Assembly: GCF_033807715.1 (NCBI RefSeq)
Contig: NC_084597.1
Coordinates: 6,183,847 to 6,247,846 of the forward strand
Direction of reading: 5' to 3'
Source: Cololabis saira
Taxonomy: Eukaryota > Chordata > Actinopteri > Beloniformes > Belonidae
Length of the DNA stretch: 64,000 bases
The translations under genes were made by a program, and so were the position numbers. Below are positions 1 through 10,155 of the stretch, piece by piece. Every line of letters starts with the position of its first letter. Positions within the stretch are counted from its first letter, which is position 1. The notes under the pieces are model-generated. The model was not told where the DNA came from. It saw nothing but the letters and a program-made list of their open reading frames with translations, and did not search any database.

Positions 1-1020
1 GATAAACAGGGAACCCTGGTCCTCCATAAAAACTAGATACTAGTACTACAAATGCATAATAACTCACATTAAGAGCAGCTTATGTATGAAAGTGACCTAA
101 ATAAACGCTGTTAATATAAGATGTACGTATCACAGAGGTGAGCCTTTTGTCTTCTTGATGCGTCCCTTCTTCATACAGAAGGGTCTCTCCCATTTATTCC
201 TGGCCTCACTGAAAATCTGTGCTCAGGGTAGCAATATAGCCATAATTACAGACTACCGTGGCCTGTTGTCAAGGAAACCAAAGAGAAACTCTCCAGGAAT
301 GTTTTTCCATTTGCAGTGCACGTCTCTTTCAGTTAGAGCAGAAGTCTGTCCTTTCTTCTCTTTCATTTTAATCTCTGTACAAGACATTCATACCAAAGAA
401 AACTGATCTCTTATAAAGAGATTCAGCGGTTTTGATCCCCTTTTAGTCACATTTTTTTGCAGCATTCCTACAAGTACCTTTGTTATGATAATGAATGTGA
501 TGCTACAAAATACCATAAAATGTCCGAACAATAATTATCCAAGAGTTTGAGGGTTTGTAAAACTAACTTTGATGATATTTGGTCGTTAGAATGTTCTAGT
601 TTAAACCAAAAAACGTCAGAATGTGTATTAATTTCCCAGATTTGTGACATGCTTGAGAGGTCAGCGTGACGTGGGTTCAAGGTCAGGCCCAGGTCAAGGC
701 ATTATTTGTCGACTGACGGTGAAAGGACTCAAGGACATTATCCTTTTTAACTGACAGTTTTATTGTTGAACCAAGAAAAGAAAAAGAAGTCAAACTACTG
801 TTTCTACTTCGTCCTCCTCTGCAGATCCGGGCGCCACTTCCGTTTTGACAACAAACAAAGCGATCCCATAGGAACTGTCAGTTAACAAAGGCCTTCAAAC
901 AAAGTCCCTTTATGTGCATCGTGTTTCTGTTTTTTCTTTTGTTAAATGACAACACAAACACACAAACTCACACCCCTCATTCTAGAAAAGTCATGTATGG
1001 ACGATCTGTTTGTCAAATAA
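1..1020. other. no gene recognised
   Basis: AT-rich sequence with no long open frame and no protein similarity I recognise. The short open stretches here (83 and 65 codons) have no domain signal. It lies left of the DIRS-like remnant and could be host intergenic or intronic DNA. Confidence 0.5.
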
Positions 1021-1025
1021 AACGA

Positions 1026-2352
1026 AAGTTACGAATGTAACTACGGTTTTATGAATCCCGAATGACTGCCAGAGGCGGTGCTTCAAGCACTGAATATTCC
1101 CCTTCGCGCATGCGCAGTTCGAGTATGTATACTATACCAACAACATCACCCGTGACCCCTGGATGACCCGCAGAAGTCGATATCTTCCGGCGTCGTCAGA
1201 GGATCAGTTCCTACAGAATCTTCTTGCAAAAAACACGAGGATTCTGAGGGTGCTTTCACACCTGTCCCGTTTCAAGCAGTTGTTCCGGAACAGGGAACGT
1301 TTCCCCCTAAAGATCGGAACGTTTGGTATATGTGAACACAGCAATCGCGCTCTGAAACGGCACAAAACAAGCAAGCCGAGATCACCTCGCTTGTGATATT
1401 ATTAAAGGAGCATGAGGCAAGAATAAGAAATGAGACCCATTAGCACCACGACGACCGTCAGGGGTACTGCTCTGCCACACAGCACCCCATCCCGATGGGA
1501 AGGCATCGGTGGTGACAATCTCCCTGCAAATTGGAATGCAGCCCATAGGGACATGAAAATAAGCGTCCTTGAGATCCATGGACATAAACCACAGAACGTC
1601 TGCCATGGTGAACATGTGGAGTGGTATGACCTTCATAAACCTGTTGAGTCCTCTACGGTCTAAGATTGTACGACATTCGCCAGTCTTTTTTGTCACGAGG
1701 AAGCCTGTTGAATAGAACCCCCTGGAGTGTGACAGAGGGTCTACGGCCTCGATGGCGCCCTTGGCCAGGAGGGTGGACAACTCCTGGTCCAAAGCTCGGG
1801 CTTTCACCGGGTCGCTGATGATGGTCATGTTACCCCAGATGGATGGTGGGGGCCGGCGTCGGAACTGAAGCTTGTACCTATGGGTTAAGGGGGCAGCCCA
1901 GGCATCGCAATCAAAGGATTCGTCAAAAAACAGCAGAGGTCGGTTAAGACAACTAATAATATACACGCTGGCAGCAGGGAAGCGCTAACGCGACCCTCCA
2001 GCTGGGAAAAAAGCCAGGAAATAAGGAAATCGGGTGCACAAACGCAACCGTATCAATAAACAATAACCAATGCAAAGAACTCAGTCGTCCCGGCTAGAGG
2101 GGAGTGACAGCACCGGCTCACCGGCAAACACAAGGACGCGCCGCGTCCACGTGCTGACAAACTCCGAAGAAAGTTTCGCCGTCGCAGTTCCTGGAGGGCG
2201 AATTGTTCACTGCTCCGTTCACAAGGGTCACGGAACTACCAGCGAGGAGCTACAAGTCAGATTTGGTTGAAATGCGGTTTCAACGCTTCCAAAGCAAACC
2301 TGCGCGCGAGAAGATGAAAAGGAACTGATCCTCTGACGACGCTGGAAGATAA
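1026..2352 (-). mobile_element. DIRS-like retrotransposon remnant with inverted ends
   Basis: A reverse-transcriptase remnant on the minus strand (1382-1966) is bracketed by inverted sequence. The stretch 1180-1215 (cgatatcttccggcgtcgtc and on) reappears inverted at 2313-2350 with about two mismatches. The left end from 1026 (gttacgaatgtaactacggt) resembles the ends of fish DIRS elements as I remember them. DIRS elements have inverted terminal repeats and a tyrosine recombinase; no recombinase is visible here. The element is far shorter than the usual 5-6 kb, so it is internally deleted. The stretch 1245-1385, with 'ggtgctttcacacctg', may be a separate MITE inside it. Confidence 0.55.
1382..1966 (-). 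pseudogene. DIRS-type reverse transcriptase/RNase H fragment, internally deleted
   Basis: The open frame of about 194 codons contains an RT N-terminal block (LQFRRRPPP, then LAKGAIEAV, SRGFYSTGFLVTKKTGECR, ILDRRGLNR) and the first catalytic motif MDLKDAYFHVPM. This is the DIRS/Ngaro style of RT. Directly after this motif the frame reads REIVTTDAFPSGWGAVWQ, which resembles the RNase H start (TTDAS...GWGAV). The RT palm with the YxDD motif is therefore missing and the two domains are joined by an internal deletion. It cannot encode a working enzyme. The frame has stayed open, so the deletion is either in frame or recent. Confidence 0.7.
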
Positions 2353-2366
2353 CGACGAAATAGAAC

Positions 2367-3436
2367 CAGTGGTTTAAAGTAACGAAGTACAAGTACTTCG
2401 TTATTGTACTTAAGTAAGATTTTTGAGAATTTGTACTTTATTGATACTTTCATTTTTCTGTACTTTTACTTCGTTACATTTTCAACTTTTAATCCGCTAT
2501 ATTTAAAATTGGACACGTCGTTACTCGCTACAAATTAAAGTCTTACATCAAATGAAAATGTAGGCTATTGCCGTGAGAACAGCACAGCAGGGGCTGATTT
2601 ATGGTTCCGCGTTACACCGGCGCAGAGCTACGGCGTAGGGTACGCGGCGACGCACACCCTACGCCATAGCCTACGGCGTAGGGTGTGCGTTGATTTAACG
2701 CGGAACCATAAGGCGAACGGGAAGGAAGGCGGGCGAGTTAATTGCCCGTGATTGCCCGGCGGCCGCTCCGTGACGAGACACCTGGGGCGGACGGGGCGAC
2801 TCGGCCTCCATACCGAGAAGGAGACACATCTCCCGGGAGAGTTGCGCTGCAGAGGCGGGCCGGAAAGGCCGGAGGAACCGCTGTCGCGTCGAGGACCGAT
2901 GAGGACTGAGCGGCAGCCGATGTGTGTCCATGGGCACCATTCTTTCATTCCACCCCTTCTAAGGTGGTTTTGGCATTTAAAAGTTCAATCAGTTCAAGAG
3001 TCTCCTTCATCCTCCTTCAGCTGGGGTTGATACTACAGGCTGGGGGTGAACCTGTCAGCGGGGCCAATGGGGTACAGCAGCAGTGATGAGCAAAGGGAGA
3101 AATTAAAATGGGGTAATGGAAACAAACGCTAAAGGGATCAGAATAATATCACCATTATCTAGAGTTGTAAGCAAATTATTGGATTAAAGCCACTTTCGAC
3201 AGCATGAAAATGTTGGGACTTCTTTTCTTTGCAATCCTTTTGAAAATAATTTTGTACTTTGAATTTTGTACTTTGTTATTTTCTACTTTTGTACTTAAGT
3301 ACATTTTACACCATGTACTTTTGGTACTTTATTATATTTAATTTGAGGTACTTTTATACTTTTGCTTAAGTAATTTTCAAGCAGAAAATTTGTACTTTTA
3401 CTTAAGTACAATATTTTTGTACTTTTTCCACCTCTG
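2367..3436. mobile_element. non-autonomous hAT-type element (acttaagta family)
   Basis: The element starts CAGTGGTTTAAAGTAACG and ends TTTTTCCACCTCTG, giving imperfect TIRs of the CAGAGGTGG type. It is flanked by a perfect 8-bp duplication AATAAGAAC-like in position and reading AATAGAAC (2359-2366 and 3437-3444), which is the hAT signature. Both ends are rich in acttaagtac and gtacttttac words. There is no transposase. A separate palindromic MITE lies inside at 2591-2712. Confidence 0.85.
2591..2712. repeat. palindromic MITE, TACGGCGTAGG family, copy 1
   Basis: The ends are GGGCTGATTTATGGTTCCGC and, inverted, GCGGAACCATAAGG. The centre repeats ctacggcgtaggg in both orientations, so the whole 120-bp unit can fold back. 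Related copies lie at 15974-16080, 21547-21655 and 36509-36624, and longer relatives at 21788-22332 and 46993-47324. It is nested in the hAT element that starts at 2367. I could not resolve a TSD. Confidence 0.7.
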
Positions 3437-3444
3437 AATAGAAC

Positions 3445-4182
3445 CAGAGCAGTCGAGGTCTGACCGACACAGAGAACTCTCACCAGATGTTGTCACAGCT
3501 TCAGGCAGCGGCCCGATAACCTTGCAGGCCTCGTGAATGTCACTTCTCACCTCAACACTTCCCAGCAGCCTTTGCAAGGCATTATTATTCTATGAACTTT
3601 CAATTCACTTTCACTTTCAGTTCACTTTTAATTTAAAAACACGAGCAGCAAAAGTATGATTCACAACTGCAGCTTGGAAGTGTTACTTTGGGAAAAAGAA
3701 ATATAAAACTAGTTTGTAAGTTCTCCTTTTGGTTTAGCTTAGTGCTCCACTCACCCCTAAGTGAACTTTATCAAAGCTCTGTCTATTACTGATTTATAAA
3801 TGTGATCATTTTGATGTCATAAAAGCTTAGACTTCACACATTTTACAAAATCCGTCAGTATAACTACAAGAATAAATTCATAGCAAAGCGACTCCTTTCT
3901 GCCTTTTTTTCCTTTTCAGGGTCTTCACAGTCTTTTTCTGCATATTGATCTTGCCTAGCTTTTACGTTAAGTGCCCTTCCTGAAACAACCCTCCCCAGAT
4001 ATCACCGTTTCAGACCGGCCTGATGCCGAGTGGCCGGGCTTCTCCAAGGGCAACGAGGGGTCCGGGGTCCAGGCCCAGGTCAATTCAGGTGGCAGTCGAC
4101 TACGTCTACTACTCCACTCTCCTTTAGGAGAATACATTCATTATTTGAGATAAAAAGGACCAATTAATCAATTGGCTTCTAA
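3445..4182. other. no gene recognised; fragment of a dispersed repeat
   Basis: Mostly AT-rich. The block 3970-4100 (tgcccttcctgaaacaaccc and on) resembles the end of a common dispersed fish repeat. The 60-codon open frame over it is not a protein I recognise. Confidence 0.4.
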
Positions 4183-4861
4183 TAGGCCTGTGTTGAAAAA
4201 AATCGATTCTCCGATTTTAAATCGATTCTCATATTAATTCCTAAAAATCGATTCATATGTCTAAAGATCGATTTAAAAAAAAAATATATATATATATATT
4301 TTTTTTTTCATCACTACATTACAACTTTTGGTTATTTTTTTGTTTATGCCCAAAAAAGGAATATTTTGTTGGACACGAGAATAACTGGTGTCATGTTTTT
4401 GCCTTTAAATATGTTTAAAGGTATGAAAACATTAAAGTTTTCAGTTATAATTGCATACATTGTCTATATTCTTTGCTTTATATACTGTCTTGGGGTTACA
4501 TTTGCATAAATGTTAAAAACCAAATTCTCATAAATGGGGAAAAAATAAAAGCGATTTCACACGTCCTCTGTTTCCTCCCTGGATCTGTTTGGTAATTCTG
4601 ACCCACATGATGTTTCTGAAAGCAGTTCTATCAGCATTCTGGGAGCTGATTGGTCCTTACAGCATCATTAGCTGCAATACTTGCTGTTGAATCTCAATAT
4701 AATACTAGTAGTAATATTTTGTATAACTACAGTCATATAATTCATGCAACAGCTGAAAAAACAAATCAATATCGGATCGAATCGAATCGTGATAATCGAT
4801 TCTGAATCTTAAGAATCGGAATCGAATCGATTCTTGATATTTGAATCGATCCCCAGCCCTA
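4183..4861 (+). mobile_element. AATCGATT-rich hAT-like MITE, copy 1
   Basis: It begins TAGGCCTGTGTTGAAAAAAA and ends GATCCCCAGCCCTA. The subterminal regions are packed with aatcgatt words in both orientations. A second copy lies in reverse orientation at 7254-8496 with a clean 8-bp TSD, which fixes the ends. The flanks of this copy (GCTTCTAA and GCCAAGAG) do not match, so its TSD is lost or its boundary has changed. No coding capacity. Confidence 0.7.
4277..4310. repeat. A/TA/T palindromic low-complexity tract
   Basis: A run of A, then (TA)n, then a run of T. It forms a natural AT cruciform and lies inside the AATCGATT element. Confidence 0.8.
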
Positions 4862-4876
4862 GCCAAGAGCCCAGTC

Positions 4877-5125
4877 TGGATATCTGTGAGTCAAAGTCAA
4901 GTCAAAGTCAAAGTCAAAGTCAAATTTTATTTGTATAGCACATAAACAAACGGCTGAGCCGCAACCAAAGTGCTTCACAGAAAGTGCTTAAAAAGCGAAG
5001 ACATAAAAAAGGGACAAGAAAAAGGGCTAAGAGACAAAATCTGAATAAGACAATATAAAAAGACACTAATTAAAAGCGAGGGAAAAAAGGTGGGTGTTTA
5101 ACTGAGATTTAAAAATATGTAAAGA
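4877..5125 (-). mobile_element. LINE/SINE 3' tail fragment with (AGTCAA)n
   Basis: Five to six AGTCAA-type repeats (4890-4923) are followed by attttatttgtatagcacat and aaagtgcttcacag. This resembles the tail of a dispersed fish LINE-related repeat in minus orientation. Only the 3' end is present. The family assignment rests on memory of the consensus. Confidence 0.5.
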
Positions 5126-5176
5126 CTGGGCCATTAATCGATAGCTGATACAACCAAATGCAAGTGGACTGTCCAT

Positions 5177-5886
5177 CAGAGGTGTCAAGTAACGAAGTAC
5201 AAATACTTCGTTACCTTACTTAAGTAGAAATTTTGGTTATCTATACTTCACTGGAGTAATTATTTTTCAGACGATTTTTACTTTTACTCCTCACATTTTC
5301 ACGCAATTATCTGTACTTTTTACTCCTTACATTTTAAAAACAGCCTTGTTACTCTATTTCATTTGGGCCTTTAATAAAAACTATCCAGTTAAATTGCTCC
5401 ATCCGGATAGAGTGAATTTGGTTGTGGTTGTTTCAGATGTTCTTGTCCAGTTTTGTTCTTACATCCGTTCCCTCAGATTCCTGCAACTAAACTTGGATGT
5501 ACATTCCAATAAAGGTTAGGATAAATGATAACATGCCTCTGAAGTTTGACTTTTTGCACCATTACAATACTTATAGACAACTAGTCATCATATCTGCTGC
5601 TCTCTGAAACACATGTTAATGCTCAATAGTACACATATATGCTTCTTTAATATATTTACATTATACTAAGATGCATTCATTTTCAATGGCTTTTGTCCTT
5701 AATGGCTTTTTCCCCCCTTACATTACTTTTACTTTTACACTTTAAGTAGTTTTGAAACCAGTACTTTTATACTTTTACTTGAGTAAAAAACTTGAGTTGA
5801 TACTTCAACTTCTACAGGAGTATTTTTAAACTCTAGTATCTATACTTCTACCTGAGTAATGAATGTGAATACTGAAGACACCTCTG
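5177..5886. mobile_element. non-autonomous hAT-type element, 710 bp
   Basis: The TIRs are CAGAGGTGTC (5177-5186) and GACACCTCTG (5877-5886), a perfect 10-bp match. The flanking duplication CTGTCCAT (5169-5176 and 5887-5894) is also perfect. The subterminal regions carry the aagtaacgaagtac and acttttactt words of this family. An internal piece of a close relative (about 5462-5815) recurs at 7853-8200 inside another element. No transposase. Confidence 0.92.
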
Positions 5887-5894
5887 CTGTCCAT

Positions 5895-6118
5895 GAATGA
5901 TAAATTAACTTATTTCTTTAGTTTTTTTAAATAAGCCTGACATACACTCAATGAAATATGGTTTTAAGATCTCCATTTTGATTGTTTGCCTATAGGAAAT
6001 GACAGTTGTGTGCTGTCAGCAACATCCAGGGTGTGTGATGGTATGTGGGTGCACCAGTGCCATGTAGGACTAATCCACGCTCATGATGGCAGCACTAATG
6101 CAGACAGATACAAGGGGG
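5895..6118. other. unique-looking spacer
   Basis: Sequence between two hAT insertions with no recognised feature. It belongs to the pre-insertion locus, as do the bases just right of 8504. Confidence 0.5.
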
Positions 6119-6126
6119 GGTTAGAG

Positions 6127-6373
6127 CAGTGTCTCTCAACCTGGGGTCCGGGCCCCCCCTGGGGGGGCGCCAGAGATCTCTGGGGGGGGCGCGAAACTTT
6201 GTCTGCTTTGAAATTATGCAGTTTTTGTGATCAAATTTGTATTTCTTTTTTCCATTTTCTGAAAAAACAAGATGGGGCATGTATATGATATTTTAACAAA
6301 AAAAAACAAAAAAAAACACCAATACATAACAACAACAAATGAATAGATAAATGTAATAACAAAAAGCAAATAC

Positions 6374-6404
<31 letters not shown>

Positions 6405-7243
6405 TGCCCATATTATTAAGTATAACAATGCAAAATTAACACATAAATTAAGGGCAAAAAATAAATAACTATATAAATAAATAAAAATAAAATCATAACC
6501 CCAGACATTACCCACCCACCCCCTGGATCCTATTGAACAAACCCCATTAAGCAGTTTTAATTTTTGCTTATTGAGGTAAAAGGGGGATTTTAGTTATACA
6601 TTTTAAGCATAACTGCATAACATGAATGTTTCACATCAATAAAGCGATACCTAAAGAACCTTAATCACATTCAAATTATGTATGACATTAATTTATATGC
6701 AACATCTCCCAAAATAACCTATGATTCCTGAGAATATGAACCCATACATGTTATAGTCAAAGTTCCTCTGGAAATGATGCAGTTGTAAAAATTATATTAG
6801 AGAATGAGTCATTCATAAGACATTGTTAGGAATAATTTATGAATGTCTTGAATATTTTTAGTGTTTTTTTTACACTGGTGACAAACACAGGAAATGATTT
6901 CATTCCTTATTATTATATAATTACTCAACATTTAATTTACTCCGACAGGTTGTTAAAGGAAAAATGTTAAAAAATGTTGGTCTCATATTAAGAGACATTT
7001 TTTAGAAATATTTTCATGTCCTTTTATGTCCTTTTGTGCGTATTTTATACATTGGTGACATTGGAGAAAAACAAAAGTCATATGTATACAGAGTAAACCA
7101 AAGACAAATGTATCAAAAAAACATAACTAATGTTCATTTTTCCAATTAAAGACTATTTTGGTGCTGGTACGTACGGGTCGGGGGGCCTGGCTGGTCTTAG
7201 ACACAAGTAGGGGGAAAAAAGGAAAAAAGGTTGAGGACCACTG
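6127..7243. mobile_element. non-autonomous hAT-type element, 1,117 bp
   Basis: The TIRs are CAGTGTCTCTCAACC (6127-6141) and, inverted, CAGTGGTCCTCAACC at 7229-7243: 13 of 15 match. The flanking 8-mers are GGTTAGAG and AGTTAGAG, one mismatch. The ends are followed by G/C runs typical of CAGTGGTTCTCAACC hAT families. The interior is AT-rich with a 32-base A run near 6376 and no transposase frame. Its right TSD overlaps the left TSD of the next element. Confidence 0.85.
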
Positions 7244-7253
7244 AGTTAGAGAA

Positions 7254-8496
7254 TAGAGCTGGGGATTGATTCAAATGTCAAGAATCGATTTGATTCCGAT
7301 TCTTAAGATTCAGAATCGATTATCACACTTTGATTCAATCCGATCTGATTCGATATTGATTTGGGTTAGTGTTGCCTGGATTATATGACTGTAAAATAAC
7401 TAGTGAAATAATAATTTCACAATAATTATTGTGAAATAACTAAGAAATAAATAACTCAAATAGGCATTTCAATATCCATTTAAAGTGCAAAAAAAGAAAG
7501 AAATTGCAACAGCTCAAGCAGTAAACAGATTATTTTAGCTTGTCTGATTTATTCTGTCACCAGAAACACAGCTGGACATGAAGCACCGGCATTTTTCAGG
7601 TATTTCATGACAAACCGTGTCCGATAACAGAGAAACCAAACAAGCTATAGTAAATATAGATAATATGAACTTCATAGAACTAATATAACATTTAGAAATT
7701 TAAGCTGAAATGTCCAGCATTTTCTCTAAAGAAAAGTTCATTTAGTTCAGGAGTTTTCAAAACTACTGGGACTAAAGTTCACCAGGCAAAAATGTAATGA
7801 TGAAGAAAAAAAAATGTAATAAAAAAATAAATAAAAAATTGATCATCCGTTCCCTCAGATTCCTGCAACTAAACTTGGATGTACATTCCAATAAAGGTTA
7901 GGATAAATGATAACATGCCTCTGAAGTTTGACTTTTTGCACCATTACAATACTTATAGGCAACTAGTCATCATATCTGCTGCTCTCTGAAACACATGTTA
8001 ATGCTCAATAGTACACATATATGCTTCTTTAATATATTTGCATTATACTAAGATGCATTCATTTTCAATGGCTTTTGTCCTTAATGGCCTTTTTTCCCCC
8101 TTACATTACTTTTACTTTTATACTTTAAGTAGTTTTGAAACCAGTACGTTTATACTTTTACTTGAGTAAAAAACTTGAGTTGATACTTCAACTTCAACTA
8201 CTAAGCTCTAGTAAATATAGATAATATGAACTTCATTGAACTAATATAATATTTAGAAATTTAAGCTGAAATGTCCAGCATTTTCTCTAAAGAAAAGTTC
8301 ATTTAGTTCAGGAGTTTTCAAAACTACTGGGAATAAAGTTCACCAGGCAAAAATGTAATGATGAAAAAAAAAAATAAAAAAAAATTAATAAAAAATAAAT
8401 AAATACATTGATCTTTAGACATACAAATCGATTTTTAGGAATTAATATGAGAATCGATTTAGAATCAGAAAATCGATTTTTTTCAACACAGGCCTA
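7254..8496 (-). mobile_element. AATCGATT-rich hAT-like MITE, copy 2
   Basis: Reverse-orientation relative of the 4183 copy, starting TAGAGCTGGGGATTGATTC and ending CAACACAGGCCTA. Flanked by a perfect 8-bp TSD TTAGAGAA (7246-7253 and 8497-8504). It is longer than copy 1 because it carries an internal direct duplication and a captured piece of the 5177-type hAT. Confidence 0.88.
7642..8370. repeat. direct duplication of about 165 bp around a captured hAT piece
   Basis: The segment 7642-7806 (aagctatagtaaatatagat and on) recurs at 8203-8364 with few changes. Between the two copies sits about 350 bp matching the interior, but not the ends, of the hAT at 5177-5886. Confidence 0.75.
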
Positions 8497-8504
8497 TTAG
8501 AGAA

Positions 8505-8799
8505 TAACATCTCATCAGAAAGACACGGTTACAGCTGAGGTTAATCTTTGTGATATTCTCCCCCATGTGGCCCCTAAACCTGCAGACTAAGAACTGCCAG
8601 GCTCCTCTCAGTCTGTGCATCCCGGCCACAGGAAGCTGGACCGGGGTGTGGGTCTGGCTGGACCCGGTCCTGCCCAGCTGAGCTGGCAGCAGCTGATTCC
8701 TCTGCTGCTGCTGCTGCTGCTGCAGACGCTCCCGGAACAGACGCCTCTTCTGGGGGGGTTAATCTGGGGGGGGGTCCCGGTCTACCGTGCAGGTCCTAC
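8505..8799 (-). other. GC-rich presumed first-intron sequence
   Basis: No repeat recognised except a (CTG)7 run at about 8703-8723. If the minus-strand exon at 8800-8903 is real, this is the start of its first intron. No downstream exon was found on the minus strand between here and base 1. Confidence 0.35.
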
Positions 8800-8903
8800 C
8801 TCGAGTGCAGCCGCTTGCTGGCCCGGTCCTGGTCCTGGTCCCGGTCCTGGTCCTGGTCCTGGTCCTGGTCCTGGTCCACGCCGTTAGCAGCAGACTGAGC
8901 CAT
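8800..8903 (-). CDS. candidate first coding exon of an unidentified host gene
   Basis: Reading the minus strand from 8903, an ATG in the context GGAGGCGATGG opens 34 codons plus two bases. The peptide starts MAQSAANGV, continues with nine Asp-Gln or Asp-Arg dipeptides, and ends RASKRLHS. The frame runs into a consensus splice donor AG|GTAGGA at 8800/8799. The ATG sits below a GC-rich, CRE-bearing block. The Asp-Gln run comes from a hexanucleotide repeat and probably varies in length. I do not recognise the family. The exon is supported only by start context, donor and promoter-like setting. The alternative is a chance frame across a minisatellite. Confidence 0.4.
8823..8877. repeat. GGTCCT hexanucleotide repeat, nine units
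   Basis: Nine tandem GGTCCt/c units, which read Asp-Gln or Asp-Arg on the minus strand and Gly-Pro on the plus strand. The length is a multiple of three, so expansion or contraction would keep the frame of the candidate exon. Confidence 0.9.
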
Positions 8904-9000
8904 CGCCTCCCCGCTCGGAGGAAGTGAGGTAAATTACAAATAAGCCATAAAAACACGAGGCCCCTCCCCCAAGCTGACGTCACGAGCTACGTCAGGGGCG
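8904..9000 (-). promoter_or_regulatory. candidate promoter with full CRE
   Basis: On the minus strand above the ATG at 8903 there is ACTTCCTCC (an ETS-like word, 8917-8925), a GGGGGAGGGG box (8961-8970) and the palindromic cAMP-response octamer TGACGTCA (8975-8982). A second half site TACGTCAG on the plus strand follows at about 8988-8995. The spacing of 70-90 bp to the ATG is plausible for a TATA-poor vertebrate promoter. An L1 tail lies only about 50 bp further out. Confidence 0.4.
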
Positions 9001-9034
9001 TCCAAAGTCGACTTCTGTCAATGAATGCATTAAA

Positions 9035-10122
9035 CTTCTCCCCTCACAAAAGCATAATTTGGAACAATGAATACATAACTAGGAAAAATAAATCATTATA
9101 TTTACAAAACTGGATTGACAGGAATATAATTTTCCTCGCAGAGCTACAAAATGTGTGTTATTATTACTGTGTTACTACTATTTTTCTATTGATGCCTCTT
9201 GTTTTTGCACTATCATACATTTGTTTTATGAATGTGAACATACTTTAAGTTTCTGGAAAAAATTTGAAGAATTTTTTGACATACAAACAAATAATGTAAT
9301 TAAATTAGAAGCTAAAGATATCTTACTATATTACAAAAACCAAAATTACAAAATTCAACAACTGGTCAACTTAATGATTCTTGTTGCTAAGTTTCACATT
9401 CATAAGGCAAAATTCTCCAAATCCTGTCCATCCTTAGTTCCCTTTAAAGTTGATTTCAAAATGTATTTTAGAATAGAATAGAAGACTTTATTGATCTCCC
9501 AGAGGAGAAATTCAGTCGTGTAGCAGCCAAAACACACACACGCTTTATACAAAAAAATTAAAACAGAAATAACCAATAAATAGTTAAATAATAAAAAAGA
9601 GCAATATAAAAAGTAGAAAAAGACTATGTAGCCTACAAGAGAGAAATAAAAAATAGTAAACACCAAAAAAATGGATAATATTTTAAAAAATTTACAAATA
9701 TTTTCAAAAATACGTGAGGTATTTAGTGGTTATTGCACTTATAAAGAGACAGGTTTATTGCACACGGGTGGCTACAGTTGCTTATCATACAGTCTGATGG
9801 CTGTGGGGATGAAGGACCTGCGGTAGCTACAATTGGTTAATAACAAAAAATGTAATACCACTGTCAACCTCATGAAATAAATGTTTACAGATATCTGAAT
9901 GTAGGCTATTGCCTTCCTTTTATTATATAGTGTAATTGTTAAGGTCACGAACGACTTGCACTTAATTGAGCTTTTTTTTCTGAAGAGAACAATTTTATAT
10001 TTTTTTTTAACTATAATGATGCCTATGTATGTTTGTGTTTTATATTATTGAATGATGCCTGCCATTTATTTTGATGTAATTGTACATTTCTGGAATTGAA
10101 ATAAAGTTTGATAAAAAGAAAA
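9035..10122 (+). mobile_element. 5'-truncated L1-like LINE, insertion 1
   Basis: Flanked by a perfect 18-bp TSD GTCAATGAATGCATTAAA (9017-9034 and 10123-10140). It encodes the C-terminal end of L1 ORF2 with stops and shifts: SLYLQNWIDRNIIFLAELQN, then HLFYECEHTLSFWKKF and AKFHIHKAKFSKSC. It ends aaataaagtttgataaaaag, a polyadenylation-like tail. A second LINE tail is nested in it near 9474-9835. It is dead on arrival through 5' truncation, as is usual for target-primed reverse transcription. Confidence 0.85.
9474..9835 (-). mobile_element. nested LINE 3' tail fragment (minus)
   Basis: Starts with (TAGAA)n and gactttattgatctcccaga, a 3' end typical of fish CR1/L2/Rex-group tails read from the opposite strand, and ends near gaaggacctgcggtagctac. 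It interrupts the 3' part of the L1 copy. Its exact end is uncertain. Confidence 0.5.
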
Positions 10123-10155
10123 GTCAATGAATGCATTAAATAAAGAATATCAATC

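Noticed and set aside
8615..8887. Plus-strand frame with Leu and Gly-Pro runs
   Set aside because: It comes from the CTG run and the GGTCCT repeat. The minus-strand reading has a better start, a splice donor and a promoter-like setting.
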